From Meloidogyne chitwoodi (lineage: Eukaryota; Nematoda; Chromadorea; Rhabditida; Meloidogynidae), in assembly GCA_015183035.1 (NCBI GenBank), contig JACZZP010000003.1:1736001-1800000 (forward strand): DNA of 64,000 nt, read 5' to 3'. Under the pieces are notes generated by a model. That model was not told the DNA's origin. It searched no databases and saw only the letters and a program-made list of their open reading frames with translations. Shown here piece after piece: positions 17,231-29,190 of this stretch (its first letter is position 1; each line of letters opens with the position of its first letter). Both the position numbers and the translations under genes were made by a program.

Positions 17231-17802
17231 ATGAGAAAATTATTTTTCTTTTTATTTTTGTCAATTTTTATTTATAATTCTAAAGAAATTGATGAATGTG
17301 AAGGTTGTAATGCCTATAATTGTATGGAAAATGTTGCCCATTGTGGTCCTGATGGTTATTTAATTGCTTATGGAGAAAAAAATTGTAAAAACTTTTATAA
17401 ACCTGGTAAATTAATTTAGTATTTCTTAAAATTAAATAAAAATAATTTAGAAATATATAATAGATTTGATGAACTTGGAAAAATCTTTATAAATTGTACA
17501 GGAAAATGTCTTATTAATAATATGAATCATTATATTCAGGTTTTATAAAATATTTAATTACTAATTTAATTAATTATATTTATTAGAAAAAGACTGGAAA
17601 TATTAATTGTCAACTTTTAAAAGAAGAGGGATTTCACAGTCATCCTAAATGTTATTTAAATTGTGATTTTTGTAAAATTTGCAAGTCTAATAAATATGCT
17701 CTATTACGAGCTTATGATATTAAAGATTTTTTTTCAAAAGAAGCAATAAATCAAGTTTATATTGTAATAAAAGAATGTGGATTTTTTAATTGTTTTTATT
17801 AA
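17231..17802 (+). CDS. Secreted cysteine-rich protein, possibly stanniocalcin-like
   Basis: Three exons (17231-17405, 17451-17539, 17587-17802) splice in phase to 159 residues. The first ~18 residues (MRKLFFFLFLSIFIYNS) are a clear signal peptide. The mature part is cysteine-rich, with CEGCNAYNC, HCGPDGYLIAYGEKNC, FDELGKIF, NCTGKCL and SHPKCYLNCDFCKIC. There is one N-glycosylation site (NCT). The order of an N-terminal CxxC region, F-D-x-x-G-x-x-F, then T-x-x-C-L resembles stanniocalcins, but identity is too low to be sure by eye. No transmembrane segment follows, so it should be exported. It could be a hormone-like protein or, in a plant parasite, a secretion-gland product; neither is shown by the sequence. 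Confidence 0.75.
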
Positions 17803-17972
17803 ATATTAAAAAATAATAATAAAAACATTTAATTATGTATAATTTATAAAATTATTGATAAAATTAATTATTTAATTAATTTATTGCATTATTTTTTATG
17901 AAGCTTAATATTGGGATATTTTCTTAATTTTAAAAATTTAATAAATTATAAAAACTTTTTTTATTTAATAAA

Positions 17973-20695
17973 TTATTTAATCTCTTGAGGATTTGACTCT
18001 TCAAGAAGTTGCTTCTGTTGCTCTAACATTTTTTTCTCCAATTTATCACGAGCACGTTTCCTCTCTCTTGCAAGCATTTTACGCTCTCTAATTGCACATT
18101 TTGAAAGATAATCAACCTAAAATTTAATATTTAAAATTTCTTCTATTTAAAAAAAAAAACCTGCGAAATTGGTCCAGGATCTTCTTCCATTTCATTTGGA
18201 TCTTCTAAACCAATTTCCTCTTCAGAATCATCCACCTCATTACTATATTTAATGACAGCATTTTTTAAACATTTTTCTGACTAGAACAAATAAAATATAT
18301 TTTTAAAAAAATATTAAAATTAACAAACATCCATTAATTCATTTGGTTTAGCCATTCGAATTAATTTAACAAGAGATTGTTCTTTATTATCCATTTCAAA
18401 TTCAACAATTAATTTATAACATTTTACACGCTTTTTCTTAACAAATTTTGCTTCAGGATCATCTATTAATCCATACAATGGATTATAAAGATATCCATTA
18501 ACAAAAACATTAGAATTATTTGAAATTAATTCACCATCAATTTTAAACTTAAAAGGACATTTTTAAATTTAATATAAAATTTAAAAATTATTACCTGATA
18601 TTTTGTTCTTTTTTGATTGTCATTTGTATTAAAATATTCAATTAAACTATTTGGTACAATCCTCTTCTCAAGAATTAATTCTCCTCCAATAATAAAATAA
18701 TTATTTGTAACAGAATCATATTTAGCTTCAAATTTAGTCCAATGACCAACAGGAAAATTTTCTCTTTCACCTTCGGGAAATACAAAATTTAAAGTGGCAT
18801 TTCTTGGTGAAAAGAATGTTCCATTATTATCAATTATAAATCCTTCATCAATGATATTATTTTCAGACTGAAAAAGTAAAATTTGTAAAAATAAATTAAA
18901 AGTAATAAAAGATTTTTTTAAATCATAAATTTAGATTTATTTAGTTATATATTTTGAAATTAAAATAGAAAAAAACATACTTTCTCAGCCATTTCTTTGG
19001 CTGATTGTATCACTTCACGGGTAGATTCTGGTTGTTCATCTATCATTATAAATCTACATATTTTCTTTTCATCTGGACCAGTATCAACAACATTAACCCT
19101 AAATTGGATAATTTATTTAAAGAAAATGACTTAAAAAAATCACCAGACTTCATCAACTTCCAATTCAGCAAAAAGATAAGTTAGTGGACCAAGCAATTTT
19201 TTTGAGTCAAAAATAAGTCCAAATTCCGGATTATTGTAGAGTTGACCAAAAGTATCCGAAAGAAATAAACGAATTTGAATCTTAATTTTATTTTTAAGTA
19301 ATTTATTAAACTTATTCAAAACCGTAGTTTTTTCAGGTTCATCCTCATCCATATCAACCCAACAGACTTCTTCAGTGGTAATATCTTCATAATAATAAGC
19401 CTAAAATTTTGATTAAAACTTTAATTCTTTCAATATTTACAATATAAATTTGAAGAATATCATTGAAGTATACATCAAATCGAAATTTAGATCCCAAAGG
19501 AAGATTTTCAAATTTACTCAAATATTTCTCCCATAAACCAACATGTACACGATTATGACGAAGTTCTGGACAAAATAATTCTCTACGTCCAATTAAATAA
19601 CCTTCCAACTTAAGTTTAACCTAAAAATAATTTTTAGTTTTATTTTAAAATATTAAAAAAAATTTACATCCAAAACTTCTCCTTCCTTCTTTTCTATAAT
19701 AACACTTTTAATTTCTTCATCATCATCGGTAGTATCCCATGTATATTTGCTTGTACTAGGATTTATTTTTTGCTCATTCCAATCCTTTAAAATTTAATAA
19801 TTTAAATCTTTTTAAAATTAAAAATAAATAAATATACAGTTTCCCATGCAATTTTCCTTTCATCAACAGCAACTTCAATAAATTCATCAAATTCGGGTAA
19901 AATTTTTAATTTGATGGTGTCGACTTGAATTGATATCCAAGAAAAAATAGGAACATCGTTATTTGCCTAAATCTTTCATTTTAAAATATATCTATGTATA
20001 TAAACTTAAAAAATAATTAAATATTTAACCTGTGCATTAGCTTCATTCCATTTTTCCTGTGAAAGTTTAATATTTCCAAAAAGCTCTGACCAACATTTCA
20101 TTGCATGTCCAAATGGTGGTAAAACACAAATTGTTTTAATCTTAGAAATTGTACAACTGATTTCTTTTAATTTTTTGTAACATATTCTTTTTAATGATTC
20201 AATTATTTTTTAATTAAATTAAATTCTTATCGTCTTTTTGTGATAAACTTTTTTTAAGAATTTTAAAATCTCTCACCAAATTTTTATCATAATTACAATT
20301 TGTTTCATAAACCTTCATTGATTTCTCATAATCTAAAACAATACCACGGTTGTCAGCAGTAAAATAAATTCCATCACCAAATTCAAGAGTACGCTCACGA
20401 CGAATTATTTCAGTATTTTTCATTCCAATATACTCAGAACAACGAAATCTAAATTAATTAAAATTTTAAGAATTATTTAAAAAAAAGTAACAATTTAATA
20501 GGCATTTTAAAAAGATGGTTATTCTTATCACAGAAAACATAATGAACAAATTCTCCTGCAAGTGGAGAGGTTACTACAAAGCCACTATTCACAACATTAG
20601 CATAAGGCCTTAAACGACGGTTTGGAATGCAATCTAAAAAATAAAATTTACAAATAGTATGTATGTATTTAAAAAGAGAAAATCTTACGATTCAT
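17973..20695 (-). CDS. Large nematode-type hypothetical protein
   Basis: Not recognised. A tiny first exon (20689-20695, MN plus one base) joins 20492-20633, encoding CIPNRRLRPYANVVNSGF, and then 20249-20448. At least eight further exons run to the stop at 17,973-17,975. The middle contains repeated beta-rich segments such as VPIFSWISIQVDTIKLKI, LEGYLIGRRELFCPELRHN and DTGPDEKKICRFIMID, which could be Tudor- or OB-like barrels, though I cannot show it. The C-terminus is a charged helix (RERKMLARERKRARDKLEKK) likely to form a coiled coil. There is no signal peptide or membrane span. It starts 143 bases after the stop of the dephospho-CoA kinase gene on the same strand, so the two might be co-transcribed. 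Confidence 0.65.
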
Positions 20696-20837
20696 TTTAA
20701 ATTAAGAGAAATCAGCCATTAAGAAAATAATAAATAGCTAAAATTTTAAAATTAAATTAAAATGTTATTAATATTAAAAGTAAAATTAGGTTGATATATT
20801 CAACAAATGTTTTAAATTTCTCTACACAATTTTCAAA

Positions 20838-21731
20838 TTATTTTAAATAATATAAAAATATTAGTGAAATTAGAACAAAAAATGCAGATGATAAACAACA
20901 TTTTAACATAAGTTTATTCCATTCCCATTCAATTTTGCTAAGCATTTCATTAACTTCTTTTTCTAAATCGTCAAAAGTCTCTAAAATTTAATATTTCTCA
21001 TTTATTAATTCGAATCATTATTTTAGCTACCATTATTCGCGATAACAAAATCTGCAAGTTTTACTTTCTCCTCCAAAGACATTTGTGCATTAATCCTTTG
21101 GTTTGCTTGTTCATCTGTTAACTCATCTCTTTCAATAATTCTGTGTATTTGAATATCTTTAGAACTGAAAAATAATTAGGCAGTTTAAGATAAATTATAA
21201 TAATTTACCAACTAATGACAACAACCTTGCAGACAAATTTCTCCATTTTTGTTTCATAAAGAAGAGGAATATCCAAAAATATAATTTTGTTGAATTTTAA
21301 GACTCCAACTATTACTTCCTGCATAACTTTTTTCATAATCTCTGGGTGAGTGATCGCATTTAACTTTTTACGCACCTAAAAATAATTTATGTTTTAAATA
21401 GAAAAAAGATATTAACCTAAGTAAATATTTTAGAAATATTTAAAAAATAAATCAACCTCACTATCAACAAACACTCTAGCTCCCAATTTTACTCTATCAA
21501 GTCGATCATCATTAGTAAAGAATTCATTTCCAAACTCCTCTTTTATCCTTTTATGAGCATTCCTTCCAGGTTCAACAACTATGAAAAATTTAAACTAATT
21601 ACATATTTTAAGGAACCTGATCTTGCTATTTTGTCTGTATCGATAACTGTGTATTTTTTCTTTCTTAAAATATTAGTCACTGAACTTTTGCCTGTTCCAA
21701 TCCCACCAGTTAAAGCAACTAATAACAGCAT
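20838..21731 (-). CDS. Dephospho-CoA kinase (CoaE/DCAKD type) with C-terminal membrane anchor
   Basis: Catalyses the last step of coenzyme A synthesis, phosphorylating dephospho-CoA with ATP. The product starts MLLLVALTGGIGTGKSSVTN, containing the P-loop GGIGTGKS, and continues with DTDKIAR, VVEPGRNAHKRI and the family hallmark KLNAITHPEI. The lid-like region IERDELTDEQANQRINAQ and the LADFVIANNGS motif complete the fold. After an acidic linker it ends in a hydrophobic helix (CLSSAFFVLISLIFLYYLK) right at the stop. The C-terminal anchor agrees with animal DCAKD proteins rather than bifunctional COASY, as no adenylyltransferase domain is present. Introns are short. It lies between syndetin and the unknown gene on the same strand, 354 and 143 bases away. 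Confidence 0.9.
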
Positions 21732-22084
21732 TTTTATAATGTTTTAGTGCTTAGTTTAAAATGAATCATTAAAACTTCTGATATAGCTGTGCAGAAATGA
21801 GAATATAAAAATTATAAAATCAGCAGAATTCTAATATTGACTCATATTACAATTATAATATTAAGAAACAAAACTCAACATTCCAATTTTTTATTAAAAG
21901 ACATTTTATCACAAAAAATGAATGTGTTTAAATAAAGTTATTTAAAAAAATTTATCACAAAAATGTGTAAAAATGATTTGGAAAATGCCCATAAAAATAA
22001 ATAAGAGACCATAAAATTCATTATAAATCAAAAAATAAAATTATTGGTATAAATAAAATAAAAGCACCAAATTTGATATTTATT

Positions 22085-25000
22085 CTAATGGAATAAAGAA
22101 TTACTGCCATCACTTAGTCCACTTGCGTCAAGCAAATTAACCATTATTCGTGACATAGTCGCTGCTTTCTTTGTTGTTTCCGCTGATTGTGTTTTGGAAA
22201 TAGAAGCATTTAGAAGAGCACCTGTCTGACTCAATGTGTATTCCTAAACAAAATGGTATTTATTTTAAGAAATTAAACAAACCGTGTGTCTGACAACCCA
22301 CTGGTTCAAATCATCACTAGGTAAAAAGAAAGCTTTTACATAGTTTTCGACATAAAGTCGGTGAGGGAACGGCTTTAAGCCAATAAAATCCTCTAATTTT
22401 TTGAATAGATGTTCAACATCCATCAATTGAAGAGCTCTTCCTTCATTATTGCATTTATTTGATTCAGAATAACTAAAAAGAAAATATTTATATTATATTC
22501 CAGTTTTAAAAAATTAATTAATAATTTTATAAAATTAATATGATTATTTACCCTCGCACGAGAAATCGAACAGTACACATAGACATCAATGACCAAAGCA
22601 TAATTCCAACTTCTTCACTGATACAAACATAAACAGATAATTTTGCAAGAACTTCTTTGGTAAATTCAAATTCCTGAAAAATTAAAGATAATACAAAATG
22701 ACACATGCTAAACTTTTATTATAAATAACCCCTTTGTTATTTATCTCAAAGATATTTCACGTGTTTTTAAGTAAAAAATACCTTTAAAATACTAGAAACA
22801 TAAGTAGAATGTTCAGAAGGTATTTCAATAATATTCCAGTCACATAATCGTATTTGATCAAGTATCTGTGTACAATTAAATAATTTTGCTGACACACAAC
22901 CCAATGTTGCTTCGAGCAAATCAAAAGTTGCAGGCAATGAAGTATAAAAATTTTCCAAATCTTGTTTTCGCTTTTTACTTATAATCAGTGTTTCTAGCGT
23001 CGGTCGGATAAGTTCAAATTGTTTTGAAATGAAAATACTAAAAATAAATTATTGAATTAAATAGAATAATTACGCAGATTCAATTCCTATTATTCTCTCA
23101 GTTAAAGAAAAAAGCGATTCTTTGTTATTCAAAGCTGGGCACATGTGTGGAAATATAGGTACGTGACAAGTCATCTGAATATAACATTTAATATTTAAAA
23201 ACCCTATCGGTTACTTGCCCCGTCTGTAATATAATCTACATTCAAAGCTTGAGAAAAATAAGTATTATAAACAGAGTCCATCAATTGGCGAAGCCTTAAA
23301 GAGATAAAGGATGTTCCAAAATCCTGTTGCTGCTGCTGAATCGGAACATCCAAGCAAAAATAGTTGTACAACTAAGAATTGTTATTAATTATTTTAAAGA
23401 AAAAAACCGAATAAATAAAGTAATAAAAGAGTTGCAAAATAGCATCGAAAACTTGTTCAGACGTAGATTGTAATATTTTTGCCATGCGCAAATATTTTCC
23501 TAAAACATTAAAATTTCATATAATTCTTTTAATGTACCAATTATTCGAAGTAGATTTAAAGCGGTATTGCACAAATTAGGCATAGACTGGGTTTGAGAAT
23601 ACAGTTCATCATCTGCTGAATCACATGAAAGAGAACTGCTAAATTTACTGTCACAACTATGCGACGGCTATAAATATTATTTATAAATTTTTAAAAGATT
23701 TTTTTATTATAATAAAAAATAATAGCTTTTCAATTAATATTTCAAAATCTCTAATCTGCCTATAATATCAGTATGACTAATTCAAAATCTAAAAGGTTAA
23801 CAGTCCCATCTACATTTTTCCGCCCTCCGCCCGTTTATTTGTATATTTTTCCCATAAAATTTTTTTTATCATAAAATATATGTTATTTTTAAAATTGTTT
23901 TTAGTGTAGAAATTACTACATAAATAATTTATCACATTACCAATAATTTTATTAATAATAAAAATATTTATTACACTTACACTGCTTTCTATTTGCTCCA
24001 GTGTAGGAAAAACATTAAGAGTTGATTTTTCTATCAAAACGAAATCTAATTCCCTATCAAATTCACTAGAGTTGGCATGGAGACAATTTTCCATTGCAAG
24101 AGAATGTGATCCAAATAGTACATCTGACCGTTTGAGGAAATAGAACTCCTAAAAATAAAATTTAAAATTGCAACAAAATGCCAAAAAAATGACTTTCTGT
24201 AAATATTTCACTTATTTCCTACATTTTAACAATAAATAATCGTAAATTTTCTCCAATAAAAAAGACGTCTTGGTTCTATTATAAATCAGTTTGATTTTTC
24301 TTCACTTATTGGGGCCCCCATTAAGTTGTAAATCGATTTGAGCGAAAAATATTTATTTATAGGTCAGCTGAATTAAAAAATAAATATAATAAATAATTTT
24401 TTGACTCATTTTGTGTCCAATAATTGGGAAACCACACATAAATCACAAAATAAACATTTTATTAATTATAAACAATATTTTCTTCTTTTTATAGATCCAA
24501 TATGCGCGCATATTTCTTTTGAATATTTTAAGCTAACGTGCGCGCTTTAATAATTCAAAACTACGAATTATATTTATGTACAGTTGATAAGAAATTAATT
24601 TCATTGCTTTCCCAAACCCAATCTTAAAAATTTATTTATGTGTGCAAAATTTTCTTATCTCCTTGTTTTCTTCGATTTTTATGGTTTTATTTTCACATTT
24701 CTTTCATTTGATTTTATTTTGTTTTGAGTTCCCAATTAACACCTTATACATCTTTGTCTTAGATTTATTTATTTACTTAATTCATTTAATAAATTCCGAC
24801 CTGAAGAACCTTTCATAATTTTATTTTCCTCATTTTGGGTACAAAGAACAAAGAACACAACATTATCTAACAAATAAGTCCACTACTAATTCATGTGTTA
24901 AAAATTTCCTCTTCATATCGACCTACTTCATTTAATATGTTTTCATTTTCTTTATTTCTGCTTAAGATAAAACGATATAATAACAACTTTTCTAATTTAG

Positions 25001-28000
25001 ACAAATTAAGATTCAATTTAATTTCACAACTAAAAAATTAACGAAATCCCTGAGTCGCATCAAATCATGAACACGATTTTAGCTACAGGAAATCTCGGGT
25101 TTGGCGCTAGTCTTGCTGCCACTCAAGTTGGACTGTGTGTTGGTATTTCTGCGACTAATATTGTTCTGGACTGCATAATTGCTGCAAAAAATGCGGGAAG
25201 AGCTGGGACTCGCGCCATCTATTCATGCGAACAGGCGATTGAGCAAGTGATTTTCAATTCTATTGGGGCTACAAGCGAGTTTGTGCAAGTAATATTTAAG
25301 AATTAGAATTTATATTAATCTAACTCATTTAGCATCCAACGCTAAAATTGACTGAGCATGCGAACACTACAATTGACTTCTTACACGCCGTTACTGACAA
25401 GCTTTTTCGTCTTCAACCTGCCGTTGAAGATCCGACTAGTACTCTTACGGAACGAATCAAACTTTTGGCTATGCGCATCGGAGGAGCTGTTAAGGAGTGC
25501 GCCGGCACATTTGTCTTTGATCCGGTCTGTTACACGGTTGGTATAGTTGTTCAGCAGCTTGGAAGATGCCTTATTCTGGTATGATGTTTTAAATAAAATC
25601 CGAGAAATTGAATAAATTAATTTGAATTTCCCTAGATTGAGTACATGCGTAATGGTAGAGACTGGACTTACAATAAAATTAGCAACGCAACGACTGCGAC
25701 GATTTCTCTCTGTCGTGCAGTTCAAACTCAAGCTATTCGGGTTGGTACCACTCCGGGTGATGTTCTGCTAGGCATTATTCGTCACAGTTCTTCGCGTCTA
25801 CATGAGCTACTTGGAAGTATGAGCGACCGTGGATCTGAGGTTTCTGCTTATATTACATTCCTCAACATTTTAATTATAAACAAATTATAACTAGTTGCTC
25901 ACTTCTGGACTGCAGGATCGTGTTCAAGAAATTATCGCATATTGCCAACGCATGTGTGACGCATTTTCTTCAGCCCGAAGCATTGAACAAGTGAAGATTG
26001 AAGTAAGATTTCAGTATTAACAGAATTTCATAAATTTTCAAGGCGTTTGAGGAGGTGAAAGTTCGAGTTACTGAAATGCTGACTTACATAATGCGTGCAA
26101 GCCTCGGTGGGGGATCATCTGGAAGGCGTGGCAATAGTGTTGCGGATAAGATGGATGGAAATCGCTAATTGTAGGACATATAAGAAGAAATAAACTAAAA
26201 AGAAAATTGACTCTATTGACAAATTATTATGATGTTAGTGCTCGCATCATATTTTAAATTTATTTAATACTAGATTGACATTATATAATGCTCGTTTTAA
26301 TCTAAAATTATTCTGGTTAATTTCTATATTTTTTTCAATTTTCATAAAATATTATGTTGAGTCAGACTATAACAATGTTCTAAAGTGAATTTATAGATTT
26401 ATTGTAGTGTTTTCTGGATTACTCGTTTTTTCTAAATTAGGAATGTTAGACCTGGTAAAAAAATTATTCGATAGGAATTAAACCGGAAAATCATTCATTT
26501 TCTGGTCAAGTTCTCTTTAATTTTTGTCTCATATCTATAGAACCATTACTTTTTTATATTGGTCCTTTAATGTTGAATACAAGAGAAAACCGACGAATTT
26601 TATTAGAAAATATATCATTATTACTTGATTGTATGAATAAAATATGTACTTATAACTATTTAGAAATATAAAATTATTGGAAAACTTACCGGCAAATCGA
26701 AAAGTGTAAATTTCATTGAAACTGGACAGATGGTAAATGTTTCACCTTCTAAGAACATATGTATTTCATCAATTCTTTCCATATGATAATGAGCAAAAAA
26801 TGATTTAGATTTGTTTTCTAATGTATATGCTATTATTGTACAAGTGTTGCCAAAATGTCTTTGTCCAAATAATCGAAACCTGTTTTTGAATTTTATTAAA
26901 TTATACAATTATTTATATAAAGACCTTTCTGAAATTTCTATAATCTTTAAAAACTGATCAATTTTCAAATGTTCAAGATCCATACTAGATAAGAGATTAT
27001 TATAGAAAGCAGCTGCACAATTGAAAATTTTAAACAAATTGTCGAGCATAGATTTTTGTAAAACTCCTTTATCTACTTTAAAAGTTTTGTTAGAACTTGA
27101 GCAGAAAAATTAAAAAAAAACCTATAATTGGAGCATCAAAACATTCGGAAGATTCTGAATTCTCAATAGATGCTAACGCTTTCTTTTTATCATCTTCTAT
27201 ATGAAATTGCAAAATTAAATGATAATTTGTAAGAAGATTCACAAGTGATGTACCAATTTCTATGAGTGACCGATTAAAATATTTTTGTTCTACAAACTGT
27301 ATAAGAATTTTATTAGAAAAAGATACATATTTGGGAAGGTTAAAAATTGTGTATAACGAAAATTAAAAGAAAAATTATTTCATATGTACATATATAAAAG
27401 TTAACTCATTGTCATGAACTAATTTATAAATTATTTTATCTACATACATATTAATTGATAAAAATTTTACATATGTATATGTACATGTTAATTTATTAAC
27501 ATATAGATTTTAAATTTAGAATAACTTTCATCGAGAATAAAACTCGAAGGCTAAATAAAATTTTATTAAATATAATAAATCATACTTTACATAATTCCTC
27601 ATAACTAGGTTGATCATTTGATTCATAAAATTGATAATTAGCCAATGAATCTTTGCAAATTTCAACAAGTATCGTCCACGACGCGTTTTGAAGAGCAGAT
27701 TTAAAAAAGTTTTGCAATTTCAGAGATGTTTCCTACATTTTTTAATTATTAAAATTTAAAAAATATTAAAAGACCTCTAAATTTCCAATCAATTCACAAG
27801 CAGAATAAATATAAGCGTAATGTTCCAATTTAAAAGAGCATACTTGTTCTTCTAATAATTTATCGATTCTTAATACTTCTTTCCTCAAAATTGCAAAAAT
27901 ATTTATTGACAATTGTCTAAATTAATTTTTGAGTTAATTTTAAAATAATTTAATTTAAAAACCTTATTGACGAATATTCAATATATTTTTTTGATGTAGA

Positions 28001-28727
28001 AAGTATCTCAACTGTCATTTTTACAAATTTAAATATATTTGCTTCCTTAAATTTTAAAATTTTGTTTCTAATAAAATTTCCCTACTTCAATCAATTCTTT
28101 TAGTTTAAACTCAGTTTTGTAGAGTTTTTGAATATTATACGATTCTTCTTTTATTTTAAGCAATAATTGTCGTTTAAATTCTGTAGTAAGAATAACGGAA
28201 TATGTTCTGCACTTTTTTCGACAAGAATCAACTAACCTTAATTAAAAAATTAAAGAATCTATTTTTGAATATTATTACCTCCTCAATTGTTGAACCAAAT
28301 TTAAAAGAGATTCTGCTTCTTTTAGGATCACATCAAGATTTTCAACATTTTTATTAAATTCAAAGGAATTTTTTATAACAAAAGAAGTTATCTTTTTTGA
28401 CACAAGTTGCATTTGCTTTTTCAATTTAAAAATTTCTTTATTCAAATCGTCCTCTTCAAATAAAGTATAAGAAAGTTTCTGAAAAATTTAAAAATAAAAA
28501 ATTAAAAAAACATTAAAAACTTCCATAAAAAGGATAAAATTTATAAAAACCTCTAATTCATGAGTGATCGCTTTGAAACCAATTTCTAAGAAGTAAACTG
28601 CATCAATTCCTTCAAAAAGTTCTGCGGAGGCGTCTTCGGTGGCGGGCATATACTTTTCATCAACCTTTTAATTATTTTAAATAAAGGATTAAATATATAA
28701 ACTCACAGTAAAATCGGTTTCTGTCAT
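22085..28727 (-). CDS. vps-50: Syndetin (VPS50/CCDC132), EARP complex subunit
   Basis: Subunit of the endosome-associated recycling complex, which tethers recycling vesicles and, in nerve cells, helps dense-core vesicle maturation. The start at 28,727 (MTETDFTVDEKYMPATEDA) leads to the N-terminal coiled-coil region (NKEIFKLKKQMQLVSKKI, TTEFKRQLLLKIKEE), then the conserved MERIDEIHMFLEGETFTICP. The C-terminal domain has NKCNNEGRALQLMDVEHLF and YVKAFFLPSDDLNQW before the stop at 22,085-22,087. Human syndetin shows the same blocks in the same order. The exon ending DLP at about 26,690 has a strong GTAAGT donor, and the next exon starts EFYFLKRSDVLFG at about 24,150, matching the family across the join. 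That intron of about 2.5 kb contains a separate plus-strand gene. The C-terminal half is less conserved than the N-terminal half. Confidence 0.87.
25067..26168 (+). CDS. Unknown helical protein, nested in a syndetin intron
   Basis: Not recognised. Five exons, 25067-25288, 25333-25578, 25636-25839, 25916-26002 and 26043-26168, give 294 residues. Every exon length is a multiple of three and every intron is phase 0. The protein is mostly helical and amphipathic, with Gly/Ala-rich hydrophobic N-terminus (TGNLGFGASLAATQVGL), then charged helices such as LTERIKLLAMRIGGAVKE, and a C-terminus ending in SGRRGNSVADKMDGNR. There is no signal peptide. A membrane- or lipid-surface-binding role would fit the composition, but this is a guess. 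Coding is distinctly richer in G+C than the host gene. It is transcribed opposite to syndetin and lies wholly within one of its introns. Acceptors are strong (CTAG, GCAG, TTTTCAAG). Confidence 0.78.
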
Positions 28728-28843
28728 AATACAACCGTTGTAATGTAAGTTCAGTGAAGATTTAATAAGAATAAATGTTCATTATCAGAACTTGGTTTCC
28801 GAATATAATGTAACTAAATATTATTTCAATTAAGTAACGAAAT

Positions 28844-28956
28844 GGGACACGCCCGAAAAGGCGCATGTAGTATCTCGCTTCCTTTTTATCTTTAATTCTC
28901 TTCATTAGATATACTATTGCGCGCCTATATGGCCAGCGCCTTTTCGGGCTGTACCC
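28844..28956. mobile_element. 113-base MITE with 8-base target duplication
   Basis: Inverted ends GGGACACGCCCGAAAAGGCGC-type and GCGCCTTTTCGGGCTGTACCC-type match at 19 of 21 positions. The element is bracketed by a perfect 8-base duplication, AACGAAAT, at 28836-28843 and 28957-28964. Eight-base duplications are typical of hAT- and P-type elements. It is far richer in G+C than the surroundings and sits in the 463-base divergent promoter between syndetin and the gamma-tubulin complex gene. Confidence 0.88.
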
Positions 28957-29190
28957 AACGAAATGAATTAAAAATGAGCATAATGAAATAATTTGTTCTA
29001 TTTACCAAAATATAAAATGATCAAATTTAATATATTTTATTTGATTGTTTTTATGCGCTAAAAGTTGGTTTAAAATGTTGTCATGGAAATGCTTCTTATT
29101 TATTTTTTCCGGATTCTTTTTGTCTTTATTTTTTATTTGTTTTATTTAGAATTTTTTTAAATAAATTTCTGAAGCATACTTTACAGCAAA

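Noticed and set aside
22300..22320. GGTTCAAATC word resembling a tRNA B box
   Set aside because: It lies in a syndetin exon and no cloverleaf partner is nearby.
26450..26668. Plus-strand open stretch with EPLLFYIGPLMLNTRENRR
   Set aside because: No start with a plausible upstream exon, no homology, and it lies in the syndetin intron. It could be a decayed exon, but chance ORFs of this size occur in such DNA.
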